This document shows positions 55,513 through 64,000 of a stretch of DNA of 64,000 bases, one piece after another. The notes below the pieces were generated by a model that saw only the letters and a program-made list of their open reading frames with translations, ran no database searches and was not told the origin of the DNA. Position numbers and translations under genes: made by a program. This stretch comes from Neptunicella marina. GTDB lineage: Bacteria > Pseudomonadota > Gammaproteobacteria > Enterobacterales > Alteromonadaceae. Location of the stretch: positions 88,674 through 152,673 of the forward strand of contig NZ_JACNEP010000008.1 in NCBI RefSeq assembly GCF_014270035.1, written 5' to 3'. Each line of letters opens with the position of its first letter. Within the stretch, counting starts at the first letter, position 1.

Positions 55513-56104
55513 GAATTTACGTATGGGTCAATACGTGGATATTGAAATTCAAAATCATATGCGTGATCGTTTTAAGAGTTCTCTCGTTGGCGCGAAAGAA
55601 GGTCATTATTTGATTCTTGAACAGCCAGACGTAAAAAAATATGGCTATGTACGTGATCAATTAAAGGATGGTATCGCCCTGGTTTTCCGCACAATTTGTG
55701 AAAAAACCACCGGAGAGTGTCTGGCCTTTCGCACTGAATTACGTGGCGTGGTAAATCACCCTAGTAAGCTTGTGATAATTAACTTTCCAGATGAAATTCA
55801 GCTACGTGAGTTGCGCCGAGAACAGCGTAAACAATACACGAAACCCGCGCAGATATTTCCACCTAATTCAGATACGCGTATTGATGGCGTGATTACCGAT
55901 ATTTCAGCCGGTGGTTGCCGGTTTGAGTTAGAAGTCGGTGATTCTGTTCGCGGGGTTAAATCTGAATTTGTGATGGTTGAATTGCAGCATCCCGAAACGG
56001 GTGAACTCGTGGTTGTCGGAGCCAGAGTATGTTCCCAGCGCAAACAATATAATTTGATTTCGATTGGTCTGGCGTTTGAGCAAGAGTTACAAATGGCGGG
56101 CTAA
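55466..56104 (+). CDS. PilZ domain c-di-GMP-binding protein (YcgR-like)
   Basis: 212 residues. An N-terminal YcgR-like beta domain (about 15-105) is followed by PilZ (about 110-208) with RREQRKQ carrying the RxxxR motif and DISAGGCRFE carrying D/N-x-S-x-x-G, both needed for c-di-GMP binding. Proteins of this form act as flagellar brakes or as regulators of secretion. Ribosome site AAAGGAG. It is a likely receptor for the cyclases of the window. It ends at a terminator facing hutH. Confidence 0.88.
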   Translation: MPDPSTQPVQEHMIFENLRMGQYVDIEIQNHMRDRFKSSLVGAKEGHYLILEQPDVKKYGYVRDQLKDGIALVFRTICEKTTGECLAFRTELRGVVNHPSKLVIINFPDEIQLRELRREQRKQYTKPAQIFPPNSDTRIDGVITDISAGGCRFELEVGDSVRGVKSEFVMVELQHPETGELVVVGARVCSQRKQYNLISIGLAFEQELQMAG

Positions 56105-56130
56105 ACAAATATTTGTAATGTGAAATTAAG

Positions 56131-56157
56131 AAGGGGATTCAATCGAATCCCCTTTTT
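56131..56157. terminator. Bidirectional terminator between the PilZ gene and hutH
   Basis: A 10-bp stem (56131-56140 with 56145-56154, AAGGGGATTC/GAATCCCCTT), loop AATC, then T run on the plus strand. Confidence 0.9.
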
Positions 56158-56172
56158 GCATTTAGTATCGAC

Positions 56173-57699
56173 TTAAGCCGTTAACATGATGCTACTGACT
56201 AAATCATTAAAACTGCCGTTGGCAATTAGGCTGTTAATGGCTTCAATATCCGGTGAAAAGTAGCGATCTGAATCATAAAAACTGACTTTTTCACGTACTA
56301 ATGCATAACCTTGTTCGACTTTATCGCTCGATTTTAACGGGCGACGGAAGTCCATGCCCTGTGCTGCGCTTAATAACTCAACAGCAATAATCCCACGGGT
56401 GTTTTCTGCCATATCCGCCAAACGACGAGCGGCATAGGTTGCCATAGAAACATGATCTTCCTGATTGGCTGATGTTGGCAAACTATCCACCGAGCCAGGA
56501 TGCGCCAGCGATTTGTTTTCCGATGCTAACGCGGCAGCAGTTACCTGCGCCAACATAAAGCCAGAATTAACCCCGCCATTTTCCACCAAAAATGGTGGTA
56601 ATTTACTTAGATTAGTATCAATTAATAATGCGCTTCTACGTTCGGACAAGGCACCAATTTCAGCAATGACCAGTGCCAGGTTATCAGCGGCCATTGCTAC
56701 GGGCTCTGCATGGAAATTACCACCAGAAATAATATCGTCGCCAAAAATCAGCGGGTTGTCGGTCACGCCGTTGGCTTCGGTTAACAGCACATCTGCGGCA
56801 AATCGCATTTGAGTTAAACAGGCCCCCATCACCTGGGGCTGACAGCGCAACGAGTATGGATCTTGTACTTTTTCACAATCGCTATGTGAATTACCAATTT
56901 CGCTGTGGCTATCAAGCAGTTCCGCGTAAGTGGCGGCCATATCAATTTGGCCTTGTTGACCCCGTGCGGTATGAATACGAGGGTCAAAAGGTGCACGACT
57001 ACCCAATGCTGCCTCCACGCACATCGCCCCGCTTACGGTCGCTGCTGCCATTAAATCCTCGGTAAAGAACAAACCCTGCAAGGCAAAGGCAGTAGAGGCC
57101 TGAGTACCATTAAGTAAGGCCAGACCTTCTTTAGGCGCAAAGGTTAAAGGTTCAAGACCAGCGATTCTTAAACCTTCCAGACCGGTAATAATTTTACCCT
57201 GATAGCGAACATGGCCTTCACCCATAAGCGGCATGCTCATATGTGCAAGAGGAGCCAGATCGCCGCTGGCACCCACCGAGCCTTTTTTGGGTACGCAGGG
57301 ATAAACTTGTGCGTTGACCAGTGCTATCAGGTTTTGAATGACCTGCAAACGAATACCGGAAAAACCACGCGCCAGTGAATTAATTTTGAGTGCCATCATC
57401 AAGCGAACGCTGTCATCGCTCATCAGTTCGCCAGTGCCAGCGGCGTGAGATAACACAATCGAACGCTGCAATAATTCCAGCTCATCCGGTTTAATGCGGG
57501 TATTGGCCAGCAAACCAAATCCGGTATTAATGCCGTAAACCACACGCCCTTCACTGATAACTTTTGCCACAGTGGCTGCAGAAGCATTGATATCCGCTTC
57601 GGCGCTGTTATCTAACGAAAGTGTAACCGGTTGGCGGCTGATAGTACGTAACTGAGTCAGGCTCAGTTGACCGGGAATAATATTAATTGAAGCGTGCAT
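56173..57699 (-). CDS. hutH: Histidine ammonia-lyase HutH
   Basis: 508 residues. The MIO electrophile forms from Ala-Ser-Gly in [15 protein letters not shown]. Other family blocks: [41 protein letters not shown] and [14 protein letters not shown]. It deaminates histidine to urocanate, the first step of histidine breakdown. Its start is two bases after the hutU stop, in the operon hutC-hutU-hutH. Confidence 0.97.
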   Translation of the reverse strand: MHASINIIPGQLSLTQLRTISRQPVTLSLDNSAEADINASAATVAKVISEGRVVYGINTGFGLLANTRIKPDELELLQRSIVLSHAAGTGELMSDDSVRLMMALKINSLARGFSGIRLQVIQNLIALVNAQVYPCVPKKGSVGASGDLAPLAHMSMPLMGEGHVRYQGKIITGLEGLRIAGLEPLTFAPKEGLALLNGTQASTAFALQGLFFTEDLMAAATVSGAMCVEAALGSRAPFDPRIHTARGQQGQIDMAATYAELLDSHSEIGNSHSDCEKVQDPYSLRCQPQVMGACLTQMRFAADVLLTEANGVTDNPLIFGDDIISGGNFHAEPVAMAADNLALVIAEIGALSERRSALLIDTNLSKLPPFLVENGGVNSGFMLAQVTAAALASENKSLAHPGSVDSLPTSANQEDHVSMATYAARRLADMAENTRGIIAVELLSAAQGMDFRRPLKSSDKVEQGYALVREKVSFYDSDRYFSPDIEAINSLIANGSFNDLVSSIMLTA

Positions 57700-57701
57700 A
57701 G

Positions 57702-59366
57702 TTACAGATCCAGCATAGGTAAATCGAGGTTGTTATCTTTGGCGCATTGTTTGGCAATATCGTAGCCAGCGTCTGCGTGGCGCATGACGCCGGTAGCCGG
57801 ATCGTTCCATAATACCCGGCTTACACGCGCCGCGGCATCGTCAGTCCCATCACATACGATTACCACACCAGAGTGTTGGCTAAAGCCCATGCCTACACCA
57901 CCACCGTGATGCAAACTAACCCAGGTTGCACCGCCCGATGTGCTTAATAGTGCGTTTAATAATGGCCAGTCAGAAACCGCATCTGAGCCATCTAACATGG
58001 ATTCGGTTTCGCGGTTAGGGCTGGCTACTGAGCCTGAATCCAGATGATCACGACCAATCACCACAGGCGCAGACAACTCACCATTTTTAACCATTTCATT
58101 AAACGCCAGCGCAATGCGTGCACGGTCTTTTAATCCAATCCAGCAGATACGTGCCGGTAAACCCTGAAATTGAATACGTTCACGTGCCATATCCAGCCAG
58201 TTATGCAGGTGCGGATTGTCCGGAATCAGTTCTTTGACCTTTTGATCGGTTTTATAAATATCCTGCGGATCACCGGATAATGCAGCCCAGCGGAACGGGC
58301 CAATGCCTTCACAAAATAGCGGACGAATATAAGCGGGCACAAAACCCGGGAAATCAAAGGCATTTTGCACACCTTTTTCCAGCGCCATCTGGCGGATATT
58401 GTTACCGTAATCCAGTGTTGCTGCACCGCGTTCCTGTAACGCCAACATGGCTTTTACCTGCACTGCCATGGATTCCTTGGCGGCATTCACCACCGCGCTT
58501 TCATCTTTTTTGCGCATCTCAGCGGCGTGTTCAAGTGTCCAGCCTTGTGGCAAATAGCCGTTTAGCGGATCATGCGCCGAGGTTTGGTCGGTCACCACAT
58601 CCGGGGTAATGCCACGCGCGACCAGTTCAGCAAATACATCTGCAGCGTTACCTAATAAGCCAACAGAAACAGGCGTGTCGCTGTTATTGATAATCTCCAG
58701 CGCTTCGTCCAGCGAGGTGGCCTTTTTATCCACATAACGCGTACGCAGACGGAAATCGATGCGGGTTTCGTCACATTCCACCGCTAACATCGAAAAACCA
58801 GCCATGGTGGCAGCTAAAGGTTGCGCGCCGCCCATACCTCCGAGTCCACCGGTTAACACCCATTTGCCTTTGGCATCGCCATTAAAATGCTGGCGGGCGA
58901 CCGCACCAAAGGTTTCGTAGGTACCCTGCACAATGCCCTGACTACCAATGTAGATCCAGCTACCGGCAGTCATCTGTCCATACATCATTAATCCGGCTTT
59001 ATCCAACTGATTGAAATGTTCCCAGTTGGCCCAGTGCGGCACCAGATTTGAATTGGCAATTAATACACGCGGAGCATCTTTGTGGGTAGGAAAAACGCCC
59101 ACAGGTTTGCCCGATTGCACCAGTAAGGTCTGGTTATCTTCAAGGCGTTGTAATACTTCAACGATTTTATCAAAGCATTGCCAGTTACGTGCAGCGCGGC
59201 CTATGCCGCCATATACCACTAATTCTTCCGGACGTTCAGCCACCTCCGGATCAAGGTTATTCATTAACATGCGCATCGCGGCTTCGGTCAGCCAGCTTTT
59301 GCAACTTAGGGTTGTACCAGTGGGTGCTTTAATCACTCTGCTGGTATCCAGTCGGTTATTTTGCAT
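57702..59366 (-). CDS. hutU: Urocanate hydratase HutU
   Basis: 554 residues, the usual size. It uses NAD+ as an electrophile to turn urocanate into imidazolonepropionate. Blocks seen: [67 protein letters not shown] and [19 protein letters not shown]. All match the family. It sits between hutC and hutH with two-base gaps on each side. Confidence 0.97.
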   Translation of the reverse strand: MQNNRLDTSRVIKAPTGTTLSCKSWLTEAAMRMLMNNLDPEVAERPEELVVYGGIGRAARNWQCFDKIVEVLQRLEDNQTLLVQSGKPVGVFPTHKDAPRVLIANSNLVPHWANWEHFNQLDKAGLMMYGQMTAGSWIYIGSQGIVQGTYETFGAVARQHFNGDAKGKWVLTGGLGGMGGAQPLAATMAGFSMLAVECDETRIDFRLRTRYVDKKATSLDEALEIINNSDTPVSVGLLGNAADVFAELVARGITPDVVTDQTSAHDPLNGYLPQGWTLEHAAEMRKKDESAVVNAAKESMAVQVKAMLALQERGAATLDYGNNIRQMALEKGVQNAFDFPGFVPAYIRPLFCEGIGPFRWAALSGDPQDIYKTDQKVKELIPDNPHLHNWLDMARERIQFQGLPARICWIGLKDRARIALAFNEMVKNGELSAPVVIGRDHLDSGSVASPNRETESMLDGSDAVSDWPLLNALLSTSGGATWVSLHHGGGVGMGFSQHSGVVIVCDGTDDAAARVSRVLWNDPATGVMRHADAGYDIAKQCAKDNNLDLPMLDL

Positions 59367-59368
59367 CT

Positions 59369-60091
59369 CTAATTCTCGTTTGAGTGTGTAGGGAAAGTTA
59401 TATGGCCTCCCAGCCTGTATCTGTGTCCGGGGTGAGTCAGCAAGGCGTAACTCACAATACCTTGTGTACTCCAGGTATGGCGGTGCACATGCAAACAGGG
59501 ATGAACGGCATCAATATCCAGACTCCACTGCATCAGGGAGTTTGGCAAAATAGCTTCAATTTGGTGTGTGGCTTCGGTCAGCGGAGCAACTTTGCATAAA
59601 TAGCTGTGCGGCGTCATCTGGCTAAAATCCTGTTGCAAATAGTCGTCTGAGTAAGCCGGTGATATATAACGTTGCTCCAGTTGCACCGGTTTATCGTCTT
59701 CAAAATGACAAATGCAGCTGTAGGCGACTTCCGTGCCCTCATCAATATTCAGTGCATTGGCAATCACGCGATCCGCTTTCACGCTGGACAGCACCATCAC
59801 CTTGGATTTATGGATGTGATCGCGATCTGAAATTTCATCGGCAATATTGCGAATTTCCACTACCGATGATTGCGATGTCAGGCTGGCAACCACAGTGGCG
59901 GCTCCCTGGTTGCGAATTAACACGCCCTGATCTGCCAGTTCCTGCAATGCGCGTCTGGCCGTCATGCGACTGACTGAAAAATCTTTCGCCAGCTGATTCT
60001 CAGAAGGAACAACATGGTTTTCCGGCCACTGGCCCGATTTAACCTGTTCTAAAATATGCGTTTTAATGGTTTGGTATTTTGAACTAGCCAT
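59369..60091 (-). CDS. hutC: Histidine utilisation repressor HutC
   Basis: 240 residues of the GntR/HutC family. The winged helix-turn-helix (about 5-75) has [20 protein letters not shown]. The ligand domain is UTRA (about 90-235), with [16 protein letters not shown] and [20 protein letters not shown]. In other bacteria urocanate releases HutC from its operator. It is the first gene of hutCUH, so it is self-regulated through the palindrome in the gap to hutI. Confidence 0.95.
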   Translation of the reverse strand: MASSKYQTIKTHILEQVKSGQWPENHVVPSENQLAKDFSVSRMTARRALQELADQGVLIRNQGAATVVASLTSQSSVVEIRNIADEISDRDHIHKSKVMVLSSVKADRVIANALNIDEGTEVAYSCICHFEDDKPVQLEQRYISPAYSDDYLQQDFSQMTPHSYLCKVAPLTEATHQIEAILPNSLMQWSLDIDAVHPCLHVHRHTWSTQGIVSYALLTHPGHRYRLGGHITFPTHSNEN

Positions 60092-60191
60092 GGTTTTTCA
60101 CTGGTTTCACTTTGCTATGGTTACTCTTAACAGCGAAACAACGAAGAGCGGTTGCTATTTATTTTTACATTGCAGATACTGGCATGACTTT

Positions 60192-60205
60192 CTTGTATAT
60201 ACAAG
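60192..60205. promoter_or_regulatory. Putative HutC operator
   Basis: A perfect 14-base palindrome CTTGTATATACAAG in the 163-base gap between the divergent hutC and hutI starts. It contains the TGTA-N2-TACA core known for HutC sites. One site could control both directions. Confidence 0.8.
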
Positions 60206-60254
60206 TTTTGCGATTGAGTGTTATGTCAACATTGTCATACAGCTTAGATGAGTA

Positions 60255-61508
60255 ATGATTATGTCGTTAATATTGAGTGCAGATACCCTGCTAATTGGTG
60301 TGAACCTGGCCAGTTTCGCCAGTAATGGTCAGCCCTACGGCATCATTGAAGATGCCGCCGTGGTTATTTTTGAAGACAATATTAACTGGGTAGGCAAAGC
60401 CGCAGAGCTGCCGGAACTCAGCGGTGATTTTGTCGAAGTATCATTGGGTGGTAAATGGTTAACCCCCGGGTTAATCGACTGTCACACTCATCTGGTGTTT
60501 GCCGGTAATCGCGCCGATGAATTTGAGCAACGCCTGCAAGGCGTCAGTTATGCTGATATCGCCAAACAAGGCGGTGGCATAGCTAAAACGGTAGCAGCAA
60601 CCCGTGATGCCAGTGAACAACAACTACTAAGTATGGCCTTAAAAAGCGCACAAACCTTGCTGGAACAGGGGGTGACCACGATTGAAGTGAAATCGGGTTA
60701 CGGACTTGATTTGGCCACTGAAAGCAAAATGCTGCAGGTGGCTCGGCAGATTGATTCGTTGTTACCTGTGACCATTAAAACCACTTTTTTAGGTGCACAT
60801 GCACTCGCACCAGAATATAAAGAGCGAGCAGATGATTACATTGAACTGGTTTGCGAAAACATGCTGCCGGCCATTGCACAGCAGAATTTAGCTGACGCGG
60901 TTGACGTATTTTGTGAAAGCATCGGTTTTACCCTCGAACAAACAAAGCGTATTTTTGAAAAAGCCAGCCAGCTGGGATTGCCGGTAAAACTGCACGCCGA
61001 GCAACTGACCAATTTAGGTGGCAGCGAACTGGCTGCCAGTTTTAATGCGCTATCGGTTGATCACATTGAATTTCTGGATGAAGCCGGGGTAAAAGCCATT
61101 GCGCAAAGTGGCACAGTCGCCACTTTGTTACCCGGCGCGTTTTATTTTTTAAAGGAAACACAAAAACCGCCTGTCGAATTATTGCGCCAGTATAAGGTGC
61201 CCATGGCGATCGCCACCGATTTTAACCCGGGTTCATCGCCCATTTGTAATCTGCCATTAATGATTAATATGGCCTGTACCTTGTTTGCATTAACACCCGA
61301 AGAAGCGCTACAAGGCGTAACCCTTAATGCTGCAAAGGCGTTGGGGTTGGATGAAATGTTGGGTAGTATCGAAACGGGAAAACAGGCCGATTTGGTATGC
61401 TGGGATATTCAGCATCCTAACCAGCTGGCGTATATGGTGGGTACGCATAAGCCGCTGCATATCTGGCAAAAAGGAAAACAACTGAGTTTGCATAAAGGTG
61501 CCAAATGA
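60255..61508 (+). CDS. hutI: Imidazolonepropionase HutI
   Basis: 417 residues of the amidohydrolase superfamily. Metal site [10 protein letters not shown]; substrate region [47 protein letters not shown] and [10 protein letters not shown]. It opens imidazolonepropionate to formiminoglutamate. Start at 60255 (MIMSLIL) or at the next ATG six bases on; both are weakly preceded by AGATGAG. No hutG or hutF is in this window, so the last step must be coded elsewhere. The GNAT gene overlaps its stop by four bases. Confidence 0.96.
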   Translation: MIMSLILSADTLLIGVNLASFASNGQPYGIIEDAAVVIFEDNINWVGKAAELPELSGDFVEVSLGGKWLTPGLIDCHTHLVFAGNRADEFEQRLQGVSYADIAKQGGGIAKTVAATRDASEQQLLSMALKSAQTLLEQGVTTIEVKSGYGLDLATESKMLQVARQIDSLLPVTIKTTFLGAHALAPEYKERADDYIELVCENMLPAIAQQNLADAVDVFCESIGFTLEQTKRIFEKASQLGLPVKLHAEQLTNLGGSELAASFNALSVDHIEFLDEAGVKAIAQSGTVATLLPGAFYFLKETQKPPVELLRQYKVPMAIATDFNPGSSPICNLPLMINMACTLFALTPEEALQGVTLNAAKALGLDEMLGSIETGKQADLVCWDIQHPNQLAYMVGTHKPLHIWQKGKQLSLHKGAK

Positions 61509-62056
61509 TTGAAACCCAACGTTTAATTTTAAGGCAGTGGCAAGCCAGCGATTTTGAACCATTCGCAGCCATGAATCAGGACGATGAGGTGATGCGATAC
61601 TTCCCCGGAAAATTAACCGCAGAGCAAACGCAACAAGGCATTGAGCGTTTATCTAACGAGATTGAAAACAACGGCTGCGGTTTCTGGGCAGTGGAGCGTA
61701 AGGACGAAGGTGACTTTATCGGTTTTATCGGCATTAAACCGGTGACGATTGAACTGCCTTTCTCCAATGCTGTGGAAATCGGCTGGCGCTTAACCCCTGC
61801 GGTGTGGCGCAAAGGTTATGCCGCAGAAGGCGCACTTGCCAGTTTGCAATATGGATTTGAGGATTTAAGTCTTGATGAGATTGTATCTTTTACCCCTACC
61901 ACGAATATTCCTTCGATGGGCGTGATGCAAAAAATCGGTATGCAGGATACTGGGTTTCGGTTTGATCATCCCGCAGTGGCAAAGGGCGACCCTTTGCAAT
62001 CCCATGTTTTGTATAAAATTAGCAAAGAGCAGTGGCTAGCTAAGCAAATTGCTTAG
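61505..62056 (+). CDS. GNAT N-acetyltransferase (RimJ/RimL type)
   Basis: 183 residues. Begins [19 protein letters not shown], the usual start of the RimJ/RimL-like GNAT family. The acetyl-CoA region is [20 protein letters not shown], and [18 protein letters not shown] is the last family block. It transfers acetyl groups to amines or protein N-termini; the substrate is unknown. It starts inside the hutI stop (ATGA), so it is translated with histidine catabolism; whether it acts in that route is an open question. Confidence 0.85.
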   Translation: MIETQRLILRQWQASDFEPFAAMNQDDEVMRYFPGKLTAEQTQQGIERLSNEIENNGCGFWAVERKDEGDFIGFIGIKPVTIELPFSNAVEIGWRLTPAVWRKGYAAEGALASLQYGFEDLSLDEIVSFTPTTNIPSMGVMQKIGMQDTGFRFDHPAVAKGDPLQSHVLYKISKEQWLAKQIA

Positions 62057-62154
62057 TTATTCTTAATGCTAAGTATGGCGGTATTGTTTGACTTTACTGT
62101 GTATAAAATTGGGGTTTACACTGGCTTTGGATAGATGTTGCAGGAGCATACAAA

Positions 62155-62739
62155 ATTAAATATTTATGGATAGCAATTTATGTCGCGGTATTAATCTGGT
62201 CTGGCATTGCTCCAAAGGACCAGTTCACATGGTTTCTTGAAGTTGTACCTGCATTGATCGGGGCTGTTTTACTGGTTATTACCTACAACTCTTTTCGCCT
62301 GACTTCACTTCTGTATATTTTTATTCTTTTACATTGCATTGTGCTTATGGTGGGCGGTCATTATACCTATGCTGAAGTACCACTGTTTGATGGATTGTTT
62401 GGTGCCGAAAGAAACAATTACGATAAGGTGGGGCATTTTTTCCAGGGATTCGTGCCAGCATTGCTTGCTAGAGAAATATTGATCCGTAAAGCGATTATCA
62501 ATGGAAATATGTGGCGAAATATTATCATCGTATCGATTTGCCTAGCGTTTAGTGCTTTTTATGAACTGATTGAATGGTGGGTTGCAATCGGCACAGGTGA
62601 AGGTGCTGACGCTTTCTTAGGTACACAAGGTTATGTTTGGGATACCCAATCAGATATGGCTTTGGCACTGGTAGGCGCCATATGTTCATTAGTTGTTTTA
62701 TCCAAATGGCATGATGGGCAGCTATTGAAGATAAAGTAA
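62155..62739 (+). CDS. YjdF/DUF2238 membrane protein, apparent ATT start
   Basis: 194 residues if it starts at the ATT at 62155. The reading frame is open from 62107 and has no ATG or GTG in its first part. A strong ribosome site (CAGGAG, 62141-62146) lies eight bases before ATT, and translation from there gives IKYLWIAIYVAVLIWSG, a first TM segment with the family's size and pattern. The next in-frame start is TTG at 62254, which would lose that segment. The family blocks GGHYTYAEVPLFDGLFG, NYDKVGHFFQGFVPALL, FYELIEWWVA and GYVWDTQSDM are present. Inner-membrane protein, about five TM, function unknown. See findings. Confidence 0.75.
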   Translation: MKYLWIAIYVAVLIWSGIAPKDQFTWFLEVVPALIGAVLLVITYNSFRLTSLLYIFILLHCIVLMVGGHYTYAEVPLFDGLFGAERNNYDKVGHFFQGFVPALLAREILIRKAIINGNMWRNIIIVSICLAFSAFYELIEWWVAIGTGEGADAFLGTQGYVWDTQSDMALALVGAICSLVVLSKWHDGQLLKIK

Positions 62740-62804
62740 CGTCGGTTGATTAAATGTGAATGTTACACTGATTGCTGCGCAACCAACCACTTGTCATAAA
62801 AGTT

Positions 62805-63365
62805 AAGTTTGGGCGTCGCGCCGGCGACAGCGGCTTAGGGAATTGTGCTGCCGCAATTCCCTAAGAACCCAACGGCCCCCCACACTGTGCCTATTCAATT
62901 TTCAATTCAGGCAAACTGCCACCGTTGCAAATCCACATCCCTTCTGTTGCAACTGACTCAGCATCCCTGCTTCGTCTGGCAGTTCGCATATCTGAATTAA
63001 AAATCGGCCACAGTGAATGGGGAAATAAGTCAGCCACGGGCTGACTAGGAAAACCAAAGCATCAAGTTATCACCGCGACAGCAGCCAAACGGAGTTTGGC
63101 TTATTGCGACTCCAACTTGCCTTGAGAAGGTGAAACTTGTTCGAACGGGAAAACAGGATGTTTTCCCGAGGTGCGTGCTTTGCACGGATAGCTGCCTCGC
63201 ACCGGTTCGAATAAACAAGTGATACCGAAACAAGAACAGCAAGTTGGCGGAGTTGAGCACTTTTTACTTCGGGCTTCCTGCCCTTCGCCTTTCAGGCCGC
63301 ACTAAAGTGCGTTTAAAATTTTTCCTGAAAATTTTGTCCTCTGTTTTGGTGCCTCAAAACAGGGT
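62805..63365. repeat. Dense array of inverted repeats, non-coding
   Basis: About 560 bases with at least eight perfect or near-perfect hairpins: 62834-62845/62854-62865 (12 bp), 63028-63035/63039-63046 (8 bp), 63084-63090/63094-63100 (7 bp, loop GGA), 63112-63120/63239-63247 (9 bp, long range), 63135-63146/63205-63220 (outer stem with bulge), 63146-63155/63159-63168 (10 bp, loop GGA), 63298-63303/63306-63311, 63315-63322/63328-63335 and 63341-63348/63355-63362. The middle forms nested stems. No credible gene. GC content is higher than the flanks. It could be a structured RNA or an extragenic repeat element. Confidence 0.7.
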
Positions 63366-63514
63366 CGCGCCCCGGGAAGGGCGTGAAAACATCATGGAAG
63401 ATTTTATTGACCATGTTAGCAAACTAATTTGCCACAACCCTTTGATGGTAAAGATTTTATTTATCTGTTACTAATAAATCTCAGGATAAAGAAATTACAA
63501 AAGGAAGGTCGACA

Positions 63515-63928
63515 TTGAAAGTAAAATCTGACCCTGCTGGCAGATTGTGTGATTTGTTACAGGAAGCGCGTACGCATAGTGAAAACGTTAAGGTTAGAAA
63601 CGTATGGGCTGCTGTTTTCAAAATTGCGGAATCTGATACTGGAGCAATTCTTCGAATGTTGTCGGATATGATTCAAGTCCTATACAAAACCCAGAGTCGT
63701 ATTAAAGACTTAAAAAATATCAATCACGATTTATTTTTAAAGCCTTTCGCCAACATTGAGAAATTATTTTCGCAAATAAACCTAGATGGATCTTGGCAGA
63801 CAGGGAAAAGATTGCTGGATGAACCAACTATTTACGGTTTGCAGTTTTGTTCAGATAGATTAAGCAGAGAAGAAAAAGTTTCTATGGTAAACCACGATGA
63901 AATTGAAAGGATTCAAAAAGTTTCCTGA
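63515..63928 (+). CDS. Hypothetical protein, TTG start
   Basis: 137 residues, not recognised. The start is TTG at 63515, chosen because AAGGAAGG lies six bases before it. It is a soluble, mostly helical protein: a long Ala/Val/Asn-rich N-terminal part, the segment MIQVLYKTQSRIKDLKNI suggestive of a coiled coil, then a charged end (SREEKVSMVNHDEIERIQKV). No signal peptide, no TM, no catalytic motif. Codon use is AT-rich. It lies after the inverted-repeat region and is possibly accessory. Remaining sequence to base 64000 has no gene that can be supported. Confidence 0.55.
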   Translation: MKVKSDPAGRLCDLLQEARTHSENVKVRNVWAAVFKIAESDTGAILRMLSDMIQVLYKTQSRIKDLKNINHDLFLKPFANIEKLFSQINLDGSWQTGKRLLDEPTIYGLQFCSDRLSREEKVSMVNHDEIERIQKVS

Positions 63929-64000
63929 TTACCCACAAACATCAGCCAGTCTCAATAGACGATATGGCATAGGCGGTGTTCGCACAGCAACCCTCGCTAG

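Noticed and set aside
62740..62830. Possible integron attC site after the YjdF-like gene
   Set aside because: No convincing RYYYAAC/GTTRRRY core pair at correct spacing could be set, and no integrase gene is in view.
63201..63215. GGTTCGAATA looking like the T-arm of a tRNA
   Set aside because: The pairing partners are those of the long hairpin; no acceptor stem, anticodon arm or CCA can be drawn around it.
63045..63260. 71-residue minus-strand ORF in the inverted-repeat region
   Set aside because: It runs through several perfect hairpins that fix the sequence as structural DNA or RNA, and it has no ribosome site. Similar ORFs are frequent false predictions in repeats.
63244..63474. 76-residue plus-strand ORF in the same region, with an internal 26-codon ATG ORF at 63393
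   Set aside because: The first half reads through palindromes; the ATG at 63393 has only a weak ribosome site and no recognisable product. Left out as unsupported.

Overview
The window reads as chromosome of a marine gammaproteobacterium of the Alteromonadales type. The gene content and order match the enterobacterial/Alteromonas core (lptM-lysA-dapF-DUF484-xerC-yigB-uvrD; rho-trxA-rhlB-gppA; ubiE-ubiJ-ubiB-tatABCD; epmB/efp/epmA). Base composition is moderately AT-rich, cyclic-di-GMP genes are abundant, and there is a GlyGly-CTERM protein. No rRNA, tRNA, CRISPR array, transposase or phage gene was seen. Species is not determinable from reading alone.

Layout. 1-1842: the end of a RarD-like permease and an RhlE-type RNA helicase. 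1839-14977 (minus strand): a double-receiver diguanylate cyclase, uvrD behind a LexA box, then an lptM-lysA-dapF-DUF484-xerC-yigB operon, then an HD-GYP response regulator paired with a very large hybrid histidine kinase. 15233-18056: agmatinase and arginine decarboxylase, the two-step route from arginine to putrescine. 18196-20875: an alkylation-repair operon (Ada/AlkA fusion, Ogt) with an EamA permease. 20860-25190: a diguanylate cyclase, glmU, nudC and rsd. 25253-30024: rho, trxA, rhlB and gppA. 30096-38202 (minus): one long gene train ubiE-ubiJ-ubiB-tatA-tatB-tatC-tatD-7TM diguanylate cyclase-hemB. 38376-39923: a GGDEF/EAL protein.

40203-46529 is the most unusual part: a compact six-gene operon encoding a one-TM protein, three exported LPP20/CsgG-like proteins (at least two of them lipoproteins), an MltC-like lytic transglycosylase and a papain-like cysteine protease on a Pro-Thr linker. 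It looks like an envelope or peptidoglycan-associated assembly with no obvious characterised counterpart, although its lipoproteins recall the flagellar FlgO/FlgP/FlgT group.

46640-56104: oligopeptidase A, a cyclophilin with a GlyGly-CTERM tail, glutathione reductase, a DUF3016 protein, a short PriC-like protein, a YjfB-like small protein behind a near-consensus flagellar sigma-28 promoter, the EF-P beta-lysylation set (epmB, efp, epmA) and a PilZ protein preceded by a small overlapping ORF. 56173-62056: the histidine utilisation cluster hutH-hutU-hutC / hutI, with a perfect HutC-type palindrome in the divergent promoter, plus a GNAT acetyltransferase. 62155-62739: a YjdF-like membrane protein that appears to start at ATT. 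62805-63365: a non-coding stretch packed with nested inverted repeats, followed by an unrecognised small gene; this end looks like accessory DNA.

Six proteins make, break or bind c-di-GMP (three GGDEF cyclases, one GGDEF/EAL, one HD-GYP, one PilZ), which suggests strong second-messenger control of motility or attachment.
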